From contig NC_089272.1 of the NCBI RefSeq assembly GCF_963678975.1, positions 60,710,574 through 60,774,573 of the forward strand: a stretch of DNA of 64,000 bases, given 5' to 3'. The translations under genes and the position numbers were made by a program. Under the pieces are notes generated by a model, which did not search any database, had not been told where the DNA came from, and saw only the letters and a list, made by a program, of their open reading frames with translations. Source of the DNA: Dysidea avara (Eukaryota; Porifera; Demospongiae; Dictyoceratida; Dysideidae). Below are positions 47,201 through 62,200 of this stretch, one piece after another. Position 1 is the stretch's first letter; each line of letters opens with the position of its first letter.

Positions 47201-50200
47201 GTTGAACTCTCTACAGGGTGGTTTCTTTGCAACTGAATTTTCTATAAGATGATGTTTTCTAGCTGATTTCTCTACTGGATGGCTTGTTTCTAGCTGATCT
47301 CTCTATGGCTATAACTTTCTCCATAGAGTTATAACTTGTTTGTATAACTAAACGCTTTACAGGGTGGTTTTTTGATTAGTTGCTGAACTCTCCAGCTACA
47401 TAGTGACTTTTTTGTACTACAGAGTGACTTGTTTGTAGCTGAACTCTCTACAGAGTTACTTACTTGTAGCCGAACTCTCCAGCTACACGGTGACTTGTTT
47501 GTACTACAAAGTGACTTGTCTGTTGCTGAACTCTCTACAGAGTGACTTACTTGTAGCTGAACATTATAATATTATACAGTAACTTGTTTGGAGCTGATCT
47601 AGATGAACTCTCTACTGGATAGCTTGTTTGTAGCTGAACTCTCTACACAGTGACTTGTTTGTAGCTGAATTCTCTACAGAGTGACTTGTTGTAGCTGAGC
47701 TCTCTACAGGTTGACTTGTTTATAACTGAACTCTCTTCAGTGTGACTTATAATGTTCTGAATCTCTACAGCGACATATTTGTGACTGAACTCTCTACGGG
47801 TGACTTGCTTGTAGCTGAATTGTCTACAAGATTAACTGTTTGTAGCCGAGCTCCCTACAGAATAACTTGCAATATACTATAATGGAGTAAGTTATAAATG
47901 TAGCTGAATTCTCTATTAGGGTGACTGTTCTATTAGAGTATCTCAATCTCGCATATGCTACACGTAGTTGGCTTTGGAATCATAACTCAGTATTTTGTAC
48001 TCCGATTCTTCTGTACCACTGCAAGGTCTTTCTATGATAATTATTCCAGCTACACACCAATTTTCAGCTTATTGCTGTAAGTGGTTTGCCTAGTAGGCGT
48101 GAAAACGTGTGTTTTTTTTCATAAAAATTTATCGCGTAATTGTGACACAGGTTGGGTTTTGTGCCATATTTTGATGGCCTTTAACTGGATTCCTTTCAAA
48201 CCACAAAAAGGCACTCCTACAATAGATACTCCATCAACATAGCAATTTTCAGCTCATTCAAGGGATTTACCCTGTGGGCATGACAGACCTTCAACCTTAT
48301 TTTATGCAAATAATTGGTCATAACCCCATGAATATTCATCGGATTCCTACCAAACTTGGTACAGAGATTCGCCTTAATGATTCCTTTAAGTGTGCCAAAT
48401 GTCAATCCGATTGGAGGATGCATTCGTGTTTTATGGTGGATTTTGCAAAGTGTGCGAAAAGTAGTAGAGGAAAAAAAACCAAGAAGAAAAACCTAAACTT
48501 TGGCTGCTCATATCTCAGAAACGGCTGGAGCGAATTTCTTCTAATTTGGAATGTGGACTCCCCTACCTAGTCACCACTTCTGTAGCAAAGGTAGTGTCAA
48601 TCGGATAAGGGATCACGGAGCTACAAACGTGCGTTTTCTTCCTGTTAGTATACTCATGGTGTGGCGTGCCGGCTTCTTGGGCCGCACGACACACTACTGT
48701 GTGTCTTCATGGTAAACTGAATTCTTTAATAGTGTGCAATTTTTTTAAGTTTGATGCATGTGACATGTTTGGCAATTATACTATACAAAGAATATTATAA
48801 AGTACTGCAATGCATTCATTTAAATTTGTGCTGTGGAAATACTGTAGTTACACCTACCTTCACTACCACTCCACAAAATGCTGATCTTGGTGTTGGTGGT
48901 GATGTAACTCTGACATGTTCAGCAACTGGTGTTCCGGCACCTCAAATAATGTGGGAACGGACTAATCAGACAGGGGGAAGAATGTTGGTGCCAGGAAGTG
49001 ACATTAATGCTCTCAGAAGTGGGGACCTTCCCTTGACCAACCTACAACAAGGTGATACAGGAGTATACCACTGTGTGGCTGATAACCAGGTGGATAGAAT
49101 TGAATCATCAGCAATGATCCGTATAGGAGGTTAGATTGGGGAAATCATATGTATATTTTACAAAGTAAATGTACTAGACAATTATGAATACTGTTATATA
49201 TGTACATTTGTGTTGTATCACATAAGCTAGGAATAAATATTAGATTTCAGCTTCCTGTAATAATATTGCAACACAAACATGAGGGCTTTGCCAGGTATGC
49301 CCAACAGCCCAAGGCCACAGGCCCAATGGTATAAATATCAGGCAAAAACCTGAATGTCCTGAGTTACAGCTACTCCAATTCGTAGCAGGCTAATAGCCTG
49401 TGCTGGACAGTCAATCACCCAAGCCAATAAGAGTGCAACCAGTGGATATATTATTCGCATACACATTCCTGAAAGATTTGATTATGGGTCAGCAGCTGGT
49501 ACGTTCTGGCTATGTTTGGCTATGAGAAATGGAAAAAATGGTAGAGATGTCATACTTTGGTTACATGAGTTTAAAGTTTTAATCAGTATTGATGAATCTT
49601 TTTATAGCATAATCACCGAATTTACTAAAGACAGCTTGCTTGTAGAATGGTTATTTCATGTAGAGTGGTAATTTCATGTTATCAGTAATGTAATTGTGAC
49701 CCGTATTCGAAAATGTGTGGAAACACTTTGTATAGTACTAGTTCTCACCTTAGCCCAACAGTTTTCAACTCATAGGATAGGGAAGATAGCAAAACACTTT
49801 CCTTCTAAATGGTTTTCATGGCTAAATCCAAGTCATGCATGTATACAAAATTTATCGATCCCCACAATCGATGTTGACCTTAATGTCTATGTAATCACTA
49901 CACACGTAGCCCAGGTTATATTTAGATGTAGCCCAGGTTATATTTAGATGTAGCCCAGGCAAATACGCCATCCAGGCTACAGTGTGATGTTTCCCGGGTG
50001 ATTCCTATGATCTAAGATGTGAAAATGATGCATGTAACTTAGCTGTAAATACTCAAATTATTGAATAAAAATGTGGTCTCTAAATTCCATGAAGCATTGG
50101 GAGGCTCTAAACATGTAAATATACTTTTAAGTCATATATAGCAGCATAGTTAGTGCCTGTATCATTAGCAATGTGCAAAGTGTTAATTTTTGGTGGGTAA

Positions 50201-53200
50201 AGCAGCAGGCCTTTTTCACAATAATTATTATATAACAACAATATGTAACTGTAAAAGAAGTAGGCCTGTACCAATTATTCCAGCATAATTTGGGCCTATT
50301 AGGTAGCCAAAAGCATTAAGCATAATGCCAGCATAATAGGTACAATTTTTGTGTATTGGTTATCAGAGAAGCTAAAACTCTGCCTACTTTGCATGATGCA
50401 GAATGGGATAATGCAAAGTAGGCAGAGTTTTAGCTTGCAGAGTAGGCAGAGTTTTTACTCAGCTCCTGTGCCAACATGGTAAAATTAGATTTACAGTTAT
50501 GTTGTGAAGAAAAGATTAGTTGAAGATTGATATACTCTAATAGAACAGTCGAGACACAATTTTATTTTTGGAGCATAGTGGGACACGATTGGGCATAACA
50601 GGAGCATAATGGGATAATTTTGGAGCATTGCTCAAAAGCATGATAAACAATTTCAAAAGCATAATAAGCTCAGGTCTAAAAGGAAGAAGTCAAATGGACA
50701 TGCACTTCTGCTTCACCCAGGTACCCCGCACAATGTGAAGTATTAGTATACTAGTAGACCACTAGATTTTTGCTACAGTATTTCACTATAATTTATTATT
50801 AAAACTATGAAATGTTATTACTTTTACTACAGTACGTCATGTAGATACAGTATCACTGTGTTTGCAATAAATATGTGGCATAAAATTCAATACTATTATC
50901 TGATCACATTTAGGTCCCCCACTGGTACAGTCAATCACTCCTACTATTGTGATAGCTGGCAGAGATCACATACTGAATTGTAATTTGATATATGATTTTC
51001 CGACACCTTTAATCACTTGGAGTAGAAGTGATGGCAGCTCTATTTCTGTTGGAAGGTACAGATATTACATGTGTCAGTTGTTAAATACATATTTATATTC
51101 ATGCATATATAAGTACTAGCATTAGTAGGTCTGAGTCAAATATGCTCAAACTTTTGCCCAAAATGCTTTCAGGAATTTCCCTAAATTTTCACCTATTATG
51201 CTCTTCAGTTGTTCCCATTATGTTTGTTTTATGCTCCTAGGTTAGGAACATTTCTTACAATTATCTCGGAACATTTTAATCTGTGAATGCTTTTATTTCA
51301 CTACAAAGTGACTATTCTATTAGAGGGTATCGATCTAAGGAGCTATGTACAATGCATCCGAGTGCTCTATTGCAGTTTCTACTGACTGCTCTATTAGGGA
51401 GTATCAATACATTTTTCATGGAAATAAGCTCCATAGTTTGAATTATCCACCTAACATGCTAGCTTTATGCTGGCATAGCACTCCAACCTATTATACTTTT
51501 TATTATGCTGGCATATTTGAAGTAGGCCTAAGCATTAGCATTTATGTAAAACTCTGTAGTCTTGGCAGTAGTGGATTTAGAGAGGTTTCTAGGTTTCCAC
51601 TAAAACCCTCATTGGAAATTGCTTCTCATAAAATTTTGCCGCATGTATCTTACATTAACAGTATCCGTGCTCACTTTTTCAGGCACTCCATGAATAGACA
51701 AGACACATATGAAGCCATTGTTGTGTAATTCATACACAATGATGAATACCCTAAAAATGCGAGGGGCAAATACCAATTCTCTTGTAAGTGGCCAGTATCC
51801 ATGTGGCTAGACAAGTGTTATATTTCAATTACTTCTAGGATGCCTCGCCTCTATCCTCTGATCTGAATTTTGACCACACTAATAGCTACATAACTTTATC
51901 CAATTGCAAATGTAAACTGTCCACTGGAAAAGTTAAAGCAATTCCTTTATCTGTTATTCCTTGTTACAATTCTACGCAGTTGTTCTTAATCAGTAGTATC
52001 ACATTTGCAAGAAGTCAAGTTATCAGTTTCCAAGTTCATTCAATTTGAAAGCATATAAGCCCCAGTCACCTAAAGCAACAAATTCAGACACATCACACAT
52101 GTACGTACTGTATATCCACCACAATGCTCATGCCAAATGTAAACCAAACAAATTATTTTCTTTTGTGTGGTATTCATATTGAGTTTCATTGTTACTATTT
52201 GAGTGAAAACCTGCCATTTTGATTTTGCTATACAAAATAGTGTGTGGTTGCACTGGATTAAAGTATGCATATGCTACATAATAATTATGCATGTTATGTG
52301 CTTGGTTTGCAAGGCTTAAATGAATGAAACCTATAGTCCTATATACCACCAGATTCTCCTGTCCATGGAATATTTAAAACATCTTTGTTTTGTGCTCATA
52401 TACACTAAAGAGGGCTCTTGAATCACAGATGTTTGTTTATGATACACTAGAAATAATGCTTGCCGTTTACATCTCTTTATTGAAATTTCCTCCTTCTTTG
52501 CGCATATGGTGGAGGAACATAGGGGGAAGTGTTATACATTGATGGATTTTCCTGTTCAGACTGATTCTCATAGTTTGTTTCAGTCATGAGTTGTGATCGA
52601 AACTAGCCAATATAGTTGCCGTATGAATCAAATTCTTACTGCTCTAACTGTCTAGTACTATAACTCCAAATGACTGAAACTTTGTCAGTCCACTCCTTTG
52701 TTACTACAACAGAAAAGTAATAAAATGGTTTTTCAAGGAATGTTTGAACATGGCAGGTTTGCACTCAGACAGTCATCAATGCTGTGTACGTACAGTACCC
52801 ATGTACACAGTGCTGTTACCATGTAGGATGTCAGCATTACGGAATGGCTCATTGTTAATTTCTCCTGTTATCGTCAATGATTCAATGACATTCACTTGTA
52901 GAGCTTCTAATACATTTGGAGGTTCTTCTATTAGCACACCAATTACAGTTCACTGTAAGTTAATGTGTCTGTGATGTATGCATAGACTTATACAGACTTG
53001 GTGATTAAAAGATGTCTAAATTTAGCAAAATTGGTATTGAATACTATAAAAAAGGGACATACCCGTATATTCATTACTGCAAATGATATGTTTTTTTAAC
53101 CTTAAAACCATTATATTTTCACAAATGCACTTCTTTCCCATTCACGTTGTTGTACATACACTGTACTGTACATATGGCAAAGTTTTAGCTCAACTACGTA

Positions 53201-56200
53201 TTTAACTGAATTGTGCATTATATACGTATATGTTGGCATTGAACTGTTGGGAGAAAGCAATGGAAATAGCATTATACTTAGTAGCCCCTTTTTTTTCATG
53301 GTACAGAGCTTCCCACATTCTTTTAGTCTCTACAGAATATGTAGATCACTCTACAGTAGCTTCTTTGGATTTTAATAAAGTTACGTCTATTAAATGTTTG
53401 AGTGGCACCACTGGGCATCAAAGTGTTTTCTAATCAGAATTAATTTTCACAAGACATGAAATCATGTGTAAAAGCCATAACATCACCTGCAAAATAAACT
53501 ATTTTACAGCTAAGAATAGCTACGAATTAGGCCTACATTTGTATGTCCATAGTTCATGAGTTGTACAAAACATACATAGTCTATATGGTATGAATGTAAA
53601 AGTATATTATGTACGTAGATGACTTTATGATAGACTATAATAAAACAAAAGAAGTAATGTATAATATGTACATATTTGTAGTTCAACCAACAATAAATCT
53701 TGAGGTGACAGAATACAGTCATGTCATTGACGAAATTGCAACACTTCCATGCCCCACCAGCAGTGATCCTCCTGCCTCATACTGGTGGAGTGTGGGAACC
53801 AATAGGATACCGCTACATGCTGACAACAAATATCAAATGGATAATGTCACTGGTACACTTAACATTGCTCAGCTGGAAATAGGGGACAGTGATGTCTACT
53901 ACTGCACAGCTACCAACTATGTTGGTGATGACACTGCTAGTACCATGTTGATTGTGGAAGGTAATTTATGAATTTGATAAGAGAAGCACATAAATTTGTT
54001 TATGAGAAGTCATTGTTGCTTATATACGATTTAGCTGAATACTGGCAGTATATTCCAGATATCAGGTGTTATGGCTGCTCTTGCAAGTGTCTAATAACTG
54101 GAGGATCTAGGACTGAAACTTCTTTATATTAATTGTCCTAGCCTCCCCACAAGTCAATAGTCTGATGGTACCTATAATGATACCTACAGTGGAACCTTTG
54201 GCTTTCAATCTGACCTTACTTGAATGTTTTATTAGAGTAGTGAATGTTCTGTTTGAGTAGTCAAAATTTTCATTTAAATATTAAACTTTTGTTTTTTGTG
54301 TTAAATATGTACCTTGATTTCAGAGTAATGGACTTTTCAGTTATCTGAACACTATGTGGTCCCCAGGGGTTTGGATAACTACTGAGATTCAACCTTACTT
54401 CTTTAAACAGGCTGTAGGACCAGATGTCTTATAGACACCTTAAGCATTTCACTTGTGTTGTAAAGCCTCAGTAAATAATAATAAAAACTACAGTGGAACC
54501 TCAGTTATCCGGACCCCACTTATCCGGATTTTCGGTTAACCGAACCATGGAAATAACTGCTCTATTAGAGTAGTGACTGTTCTATTATTACAGTAGTTAA
54601 AAATATTGATATTTTAAAATTTTTCTTCATGCTATTTTAAGGTTATTTATACACAGTTTCAGAGTTACGGACTTTTCAGACTTATGGACCACCCCTGGTC
54701 CCAAGGGGTTCGAATAACTGAGGTTCCACTGACACCAATGAATAGATGTTAATTGTTAATAATAGACCCACCAGAAAAGGAGAATCTTTCAGATTTTGTT
54801 ATACCATTATTGCAATTAGGTGGTATAAATGGTATAAGGTTCACTCAGGATTTTAATAGGATGTAAGTGACGAATGAATTGCTGCATATTTTCTGTCATG
54901 CTGCAACTGGTCTAGTCATAATTGGATCCCTGGACTTTTTTTATTGTTACAGCTGATGGCTAGGACTGGGTGGTATTGAAATTTAGTGTCATGGAAAATG
55001 TCATGATATCACTAAATGTGTGCAATTCAATTAAATGTAGCTGAGTAATGCTTGACGTTTTTTCATTGGAGTGTTTGAATGCTCTATTAGAGTATCTCAA
55101 TCTTCACAATTTCAAGTGACATATCTACAACCCTGCTGTTCAATGGCATCGTGTAATATGGTCCGTTCTAGACTAGAACAACATCACATAACATTCTAAA
55201 GCAAAAAGAGCTACTGTAGCATTCTGTTAATCTTTAGTGTTTAATACGTATGTGCAGTACCACGGTACTTGTAATATTAACCACAATAAAAATGTTTCAC
55301 CTAATGTGTGAAAACGTTCAATGAATTACTTTGGGTACTAAGACTGATGAATGAATAGTAGACCACCAGTCACAACTAACTGTAGCACTTCAAATATGAT
55401 TAAGATTTATAATTTTGGATTCACACAGGATTTGGCAACTTTAAGCAGGGAACCATATACAACATGGCAGCCCATAATCAATTGAAAATAATTTCTATGA
55501 AAAGTCTAAACTCTGCTTATCTTTACACCAAAGCTATTTCCATAAAATTCGGCTGATTCTGCTAGCATTAGCTAATAGCATGGAGGAAATCTCATGCAAG
55601 CATTAGTAACAATACAAATGATATTTGAAGCTATCTTTCAGTTTCCTGACATTCATAATTTAACAGTACACCTGGAAGCCAAACACAGCAACAAGAATTC
55701 TATTCCAAATGTGTAAACATGGCTATTGTGTATCGTGTTATTCATCCAGGGCCTCCACCAGAAAACATAACTGTCAACACATCAGACTCAACATCATTGT
55801 TAGTAGAATGGACTGAACCATCATCTACCATTAACTTAGTATTGTACCAGATCATAGTCACAGAAGAGAGGTCACTTAGTAACACTACCACACTTAATCA
55901 TACCACGCTGAATAGCAGGTAAATAATGGTACACCATAATACTGTAAATAAACACAGTCATAATGCAATGTCTATATATCACTCTGTGTATTTTACATCC
56001 GTTGATGTATGTCACATATATAATATTTCCATACCATTACTGTTCAGTAAACAGAAATTTAATCTGCGTCTACTTTGCCAGAATGGTTATGGGAATAATA
56101 CATAGGTTGTGGAAACAAATAGATATTGTATGAATTATTGGATAATTGAATACATTATACGTAGGAATATTGAGGTCAATGAAAAGCCATGCTAATTCTT

Positions 56201-59200
56201 TCATAGTTGACACAAAATTTGAGAATTGAACAACTTTATTTCTAGAAATTATCAGAACATATGCAGTAAATACGTACACACAGCCTTAAACATGTCATAC
56301 AGTACAATAGTAATGTATAACAGGGATCACAGAAGTTTGCACCTTTCGCAAAAAAAATAATATTGATCAGAAACCACCCTCACAACACCTTCATGGCAGA
56401 ATTGGTTAGGTAACCAAGCCAAAGATGCCTTTAGTATGAGGTTGCTGCAAGATTTTTTTAAAAATCAATCAAGTGGAATTTTCTACTTACTGACTGACTG
56501 GCCGACCGACTGACAGACCGACCTACCAACCGACCAACTGCCTGAGAGACTGACTGATGCCTTAACTTGATAACGCTATATGCTACAGTTGTTGATTTAT
56601 TGACATTGCTTCAACCCGACAGGTGCTGTTTGGCATATGCAGTAATACAATGCATACTTCATGGACTTACTTTTGTGTCCCATTGATCTTGACAGTGCAA
56701 GGTGTCAGTTAGTGGCAGTGCAGCATAATGGCTTCCCTACATTTGTAAAGGGAACCGTCTGAGTGTTAGATTGTGACTAGATTGATTGCAGAGGTCCTTC
56801 TTCATTTGTAATGCTGTGCAACAGGCTAAACATAGCTAGAAATGAAGTGTAACACATTCAGATGAAAACAATAGGCCATTCTTCCTTTTATTATGCGGTA
56901 TACAAAGATTCACCAGTCATACAAATGTTAATTAAGTAAAGAAACAAATATAAAAATTTCAAGTTCGCTAAGGAACAAAGAAATAAAAAGCAGTGAAATA
57001 AGAGACACATGAAGATATACTTGTGGACTTGTTAATATTTAGTCATGGGTATAGACTGAAGTAGGGATTAAATGTACTCTAGTATATATATATATATATC
57101 TTCAGGTGTAGGTGGCCTCCCTTAATTTTCTCACTACTTTGCAATTCTCTGATCCCTTATTCTTGTTTTTATACTGTAGGTCAATGAGATTGCCAGGGTT
57201 GAACGAGTTCACAGAATACAGGATCATAGTGAGAGGAGTGTATAGAATCACATCTGATAGTGATGTATTCTCCTTTGGCCTCAATACAACTATTACTGCT
57301 ACTACTGCTGAAGCCTGTGAGTTGTTATTGACATTAGGGAACCTCAGTGATCTTTAACTCTTGGAAACTACCTGAGTTTATTAACAACATAATGTGTTGC
57401 CTTATATCATTAAAATACTCTAATAAGGCAATCATCATTCAACAAGTAATATGGTAACTGGGGTTTCATTGGGGTGTTATTAATCACTGGATTAAACTGA
57501 ACTACTGAACTGTCATATTTTTGGTTTTTACCCATGATATGGTTGATAATATGGTAGGATGACATGCTAAGTAAATGCCTTCAGAGAACATTTAGACCAC
57601 TACTGAAATGCTAAGTGCAAGCAGTGGAAGGAGCAATAACCATTTTCTAAGGATTTCACTACTACTCTAAAATACATATACACTATGTACTTACCCTTGT
57701 ATATACATAGTAGGCATGACTGTAATCATAACATGTGTAAAAACCAACTATAATAACTGTATAGTGCAAAGTTTAAACAGGGGGATAATTTTATTGCATT
57801 GTAATTTTTCTTCTTAAAAGTTTGCTTTTCTTGCATTCTCATATACAATATTGAAACATTTCATCAAAATTCTACTTGTTGAAATGCTCGATCATCCAAT
57901 TCATCAAAATTTTCTCTTGTCAAATATTCGCTCTATACAGTATGTCAATCCAGTAGTCCAGTCTGTTGCTCCATGCCAGTGATTACTAACCTATTTTACT
58001 GTACCTGTAGTACTTCTGTCATGTATATATGAAGTACGTAATGTGTGAGGGGTCACCAACTGCTTCGAAATCTCGTACACCTTCAGTAAAATCCTGCCTG
58101 AAATACGAAATCTTATGTTGTTATCGTGATTCTGATTCTATACTCGTTCTGGTACCGTAGCTTACACTCAACTGCTCCTGCACAAAAGTAAGAATGAAAT
58201 CCGATGTTCCGCTCTGCTTCGGATTTGTATAATCAAGTTGTGGAAGCCACACAAAACCAGGAGCTGTGGAAAGAAGCCGCACAAAACCAGGAGAGAATGA
58301 AATCCGATGTTCCGCTCCGATTCGGATTTATATTAAGGGAATTGTGGAAGCCAAACAAAACCAGGAGTTATGGGAAAGAAGCCACACAAACCAGGAGAGA
58401 ATCCATGCAAACTGTTCAAAAGTAAAAATAAAAGCCGATGTTCCGCTCCGTTTCGGATTTATATTAAGCGAGTTGTGGAAGCCAAACAAAACCAGGAGCT
58501 GTGGGAAAGAAGCCAGGGAATCCATGCAAACTGCTCCTGCACAAAAGTGAGAATGAAATCCAATGTTCCGCTCCGCTTCGGATTTACTTAACAAACTACA
58601 AACTTAGCAACACAAACTTAGCAAAACTTCATAAACTTAGTAACATACCAACTACAAAAGCAACTTAAGCATACACTGAGATGCTCCTGGTTTTGTGGGG
58701 TTTCACACCAGATAGAGCTTTGACAGTTGCTCCTGGTTTTGAGGGGTTTTCGTACAGGATTTCACCTGAATGATTGGTCTTGTTTCCTGGTTTATAGGGC
58801 TTCAGCTGCGAGTTGCTCCTGGTTTTGTAGGGTTTCATTTAATAGTTATGCCTAGGCTTTACTCCTGGTTTTATATGACTTCGCAATTCCTCTCAATTTC
58901 GTGAGGCTTTGCTCTTACATGCCTGCTGAACTTCTGTTTCTTTCTCCCACTATTTTTTGGTGATTTCAGAACTTATCACTCTACACTTTAAAATCAGATT
59001 TTGCAGCTCTCGTTGATTTTGTGAAATCTTTTGAAATCCGTGAAATCTTGAGAAATTTGTTCAATATTTTGAAATTCGTGCCGCTTTTTCATGAGTTGGT
59101 GACCCCTCGGTAATGTGTGACCTAATTTGGAAGAAAAAAACATTGATCTATGCACAGCAATAGATTGTGAGATATGCAATTTTAAATATTTCAATGTTGG

Positions 59201-62200
59201 GAAGGTCAAAAGGTACGAGTTTGAAATTTTCACCATGAATGCAGCCAACCATAATGTTTATTAAGAAGCTTGCTATTGATATAATTATATGATTTTGAGC
59301 ACCTTTTTTCACAACAGTATCTGTAACACAAGCACGTCACCATGAGTGGTGGTGGGGATGGTGGGTGAGTGATTGATATATGAACAGAAAATGCATGGTG
59401 CCTCCAGCCTTAATATATATTGGGCTCTCAAGACCAGCGTTGAAACCGGGTCGGGTCATCCGGGTCAACCGGGTCACATTTTCTCCGGGTCATCCGGGTC
59501 TGACCCGGTTTACAAATTATCCGGGTCTGACCCGGATTGGATCACGTGAGAAACTAAATTGATCGTTTAACGACGTGGAACCTATAAACGCTAGTCGCGT
59601 AGCTCTTTCGTGAGCCACGCCCACTTATCGCGTTACAAACATACGCTCAGCCACGCCCATTTATTAGTAAGTGCAGTCTGTAGCATGTAACTGTGTCCGT
59701 TGCTGTGTGCAAGCTTATGTGGAGCCACGCCCACTAATCGATTATTGTATGAGTTGTATATAGTCTAGGTCTAGTCTTGCAGCAGGATAAGTACTTTGTG
59801 AGCCACACCCATTTTATTATATTGGGAAAATGCAATACTAAGTATGTACGAAGCCACACCCAATTGCTGTCTGTAAACTCACAGTAACTACGTGGAACCA
59901 AACCCACTGACTGATTTTAAATTATAAACTTACCGGCGTAATTATCACATAACTACTCGTTTACTCAACATGAATCGAACGCTAAAAACGTAGTCTCGCT
60001 CGCTCAAGAATACCCGAAACATACCTCTTATCGCGCGCCTCTGCTTAATTTAATCCGGGTCACATCCGGGTCAAATCCGGGTCAAATCCGGGTCTGACCC
60101 GGATTGCTATCCGGGTCTGACCCGGATTGCTATCCGGGTCAGTGGGTCATCCGGGTCAGCAGTAGTGACCCGGTTTCAACGCTGCTCAAGACCACCTGTG
60201 CCACTAAAAATATGTAGAAAATATCTGGGCAACTGTCCAAGGCTCTAGTCTCGTATTTCAGCTGGCCAGAGGCATTACAAGGTGCCAGAGTGTTCCAGTG
60301 GCTGGCACACGTCTCTGGAAATCTACTCATGAAAAGCAGCCTGATCAAATCAGAGGCATGGCTGTGGTACAAATATGTAGAGCATTGGTGTGGCTATTCA
60401 TTCATGGTGAAAGTGAATTTCACTGGTGTGTGTGCAGATCAATGATTATCAAAAATTTGGCCACATATAGATATGTAATAATCATGTTACACATTAAACT
60501 TTGTCATATGTTTTATTCAGTGCCGACTGGTATCCCTCAGAACATTAGGACGGACAGTGATGTGGAGAAAGTGGACATCAGATTTGAGGTGGGTAACCAA
60601 GAGAGTATGGCATTAAATTTTCATTGCTTGCTGCCATGCAATTGAATCTAACATGGGGAATAATATTTTTCTAAGTGTATAATAATGTAACTGACAAATT
60701 GCTTAAACAGTGTTCTATTAAAAACATTTGCTAGCTAGGCTATGGGAATTTTGTTTTGTATATAGTCTCCATTGTTCCTCATTATTGTACTGTACTGTGT
60801 GCATCTTACATATGTGTAAATATATTTTGGTACTGTATCAGGCTCCCTCAGAAGATGATCGTAATGGGATCATACTAGGCTACAACATATACTACAGGCC
60901 CAGTCCACCTGGCAACTTCACTAATGCTTCAGCTGGTGTCTATCTTCAAAATGGTTCTAACATCACAGTGGCAAACTACAGTTTAGCAGTGTACAGACCA
61001 AGAAACATTAATGTGACTACAGAGCTGTATACATTACGTGGACTTGATGATGACACCTCCTATGATTTCTTTATGGAGGCATTTAACTCAGTTGGTGTGG
61101 GACCCAACACCACTCTCTACACTGTAACAACTGACAAAGGTGAATAATATGTATTTAAAGCTGCTATATATGTACAATAATTAACTAAAATAAAACATAT
61201 GGTTGGAAAGAGGGAGGCCATGGTGCTGAAGTCCCCTTGAGTAGCTGAGATCTAGCACCTCTCCAAAATTTGATAAAATGTGGCTGGAATTCTATTTCAA
61301 GAATATGAGCTTAAACACTGTTAATAGGATGATTTAACACTCTAATAAAACAATTATAGCATTTTATAAGAATTAACAAAATGAAAAATCTATTTCTGTA
61401 AGTCAGGATTGAAGGGGCTTTGTTCCCTGACTTTCTGCTCCCACCCTGGTCAGTCTTCTCATGCCAACAACTTCTTCCAACCTTATATTAATAATATGAT
61501 TATATAATTTGTGGCAAGTATACAAAATAACATAATTGTTGCTTAATGATTAGGAACAAGCCACACAGTATTCTCATGACCAGTGCCTAATGCATAGATG
61601 CAAACGAGCATACATGCACAAAGCATTAATAACATCATCATTCATAGAATACTATTTCTACCTATAGCCTTTCCAACAACTCTTGTGGTTGTCATCTCTT
61701 CAACTGTTGGAGGTCTCATCATCATAACACTAGTAGTGTTGTTGATTGTATTCTGCTGCTTTTACTGTAGAAGAAAAAAGAAGACATCTGAAGGTATAGC
61801 ATCATGTTGCATATTTGTGCATACTTAGCACAGCAGAGAATCATTTACCCAGACATCAATTAGCGAAACGTCAATACAAAAAAAAAAGATTGATTCAGCA
61901 TTTTGTATGGTCTATTAGAGTAGTGTGTATATAAAATTTTAGAGACAGGGTATTTGATTTTACATGCTTATATTTATATTACAAACATTCTTCCTCCATT
62001 CAGAAAATCAATGTTTCTACTTTACTATGTATCTTATACTAAATAAATCAATTAGCATGTAATTATTCTGTGTAATGATACTTTTGGCAAATATTTATTT
62101 GATCTGATTTGGTGTTGTATGTACAGCATATAGTAAAGATATAATTATATGTGACCAAAACAAGGCTTCCACACACATCCGATTTTCTGACTTTAACCAG

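Larger units (their letters stand above)
45468..48847 (+). other. Intron 7 of the TM receptor, carrying the second composite repeat
   Basis: 3.4 kb with a hAT-like element (45,510-45,849), a foldback (45,943-46,271), a satellite (46,461-47,932) and a 3' region with hairpins (47,933-48,715). Confidence 0.7.
53961..55749 (+). other. Intron 11 of the TM receptor
   Basis: 1.8 kb with two pogo/Tigger-like elements and a retroelement tail (54,187-54,731), and a CTCTATTAGAGTATCTCAATC motif at 55,081. No exon seen. Confidence 0.6.
57317..60520 (+). other. Intron 13 of the TM receptor
   Basis: 3.2 kb containing a MULE-like element (58,047-59,109) and a hAT-like element (59,435-60,184). No exon seen. 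Confidence 0.6.

Noticed and set aside
48274-48570. 98-codon frame in the composite repeat
   Set aside because: No domain and no start context, and the sequence belongs to the repeat's right end.
48660-48715. Helitron 3' end
   Set aside because: Hairpins are present, but there is no CTRR end or matching 5' TC start, so it is kept only as a repeat edge.
51345-51728. 127-codon frame in receptor intron 9
   Set aside because: Within GCATAAT-type repeat sequence; neither splice sites nor Ig/FN3 features.
58204-58594. Three overlapping frames on both strands
   Set aside because: Open only because of the tandem repeat in the Mutator-like element; they follow its period.
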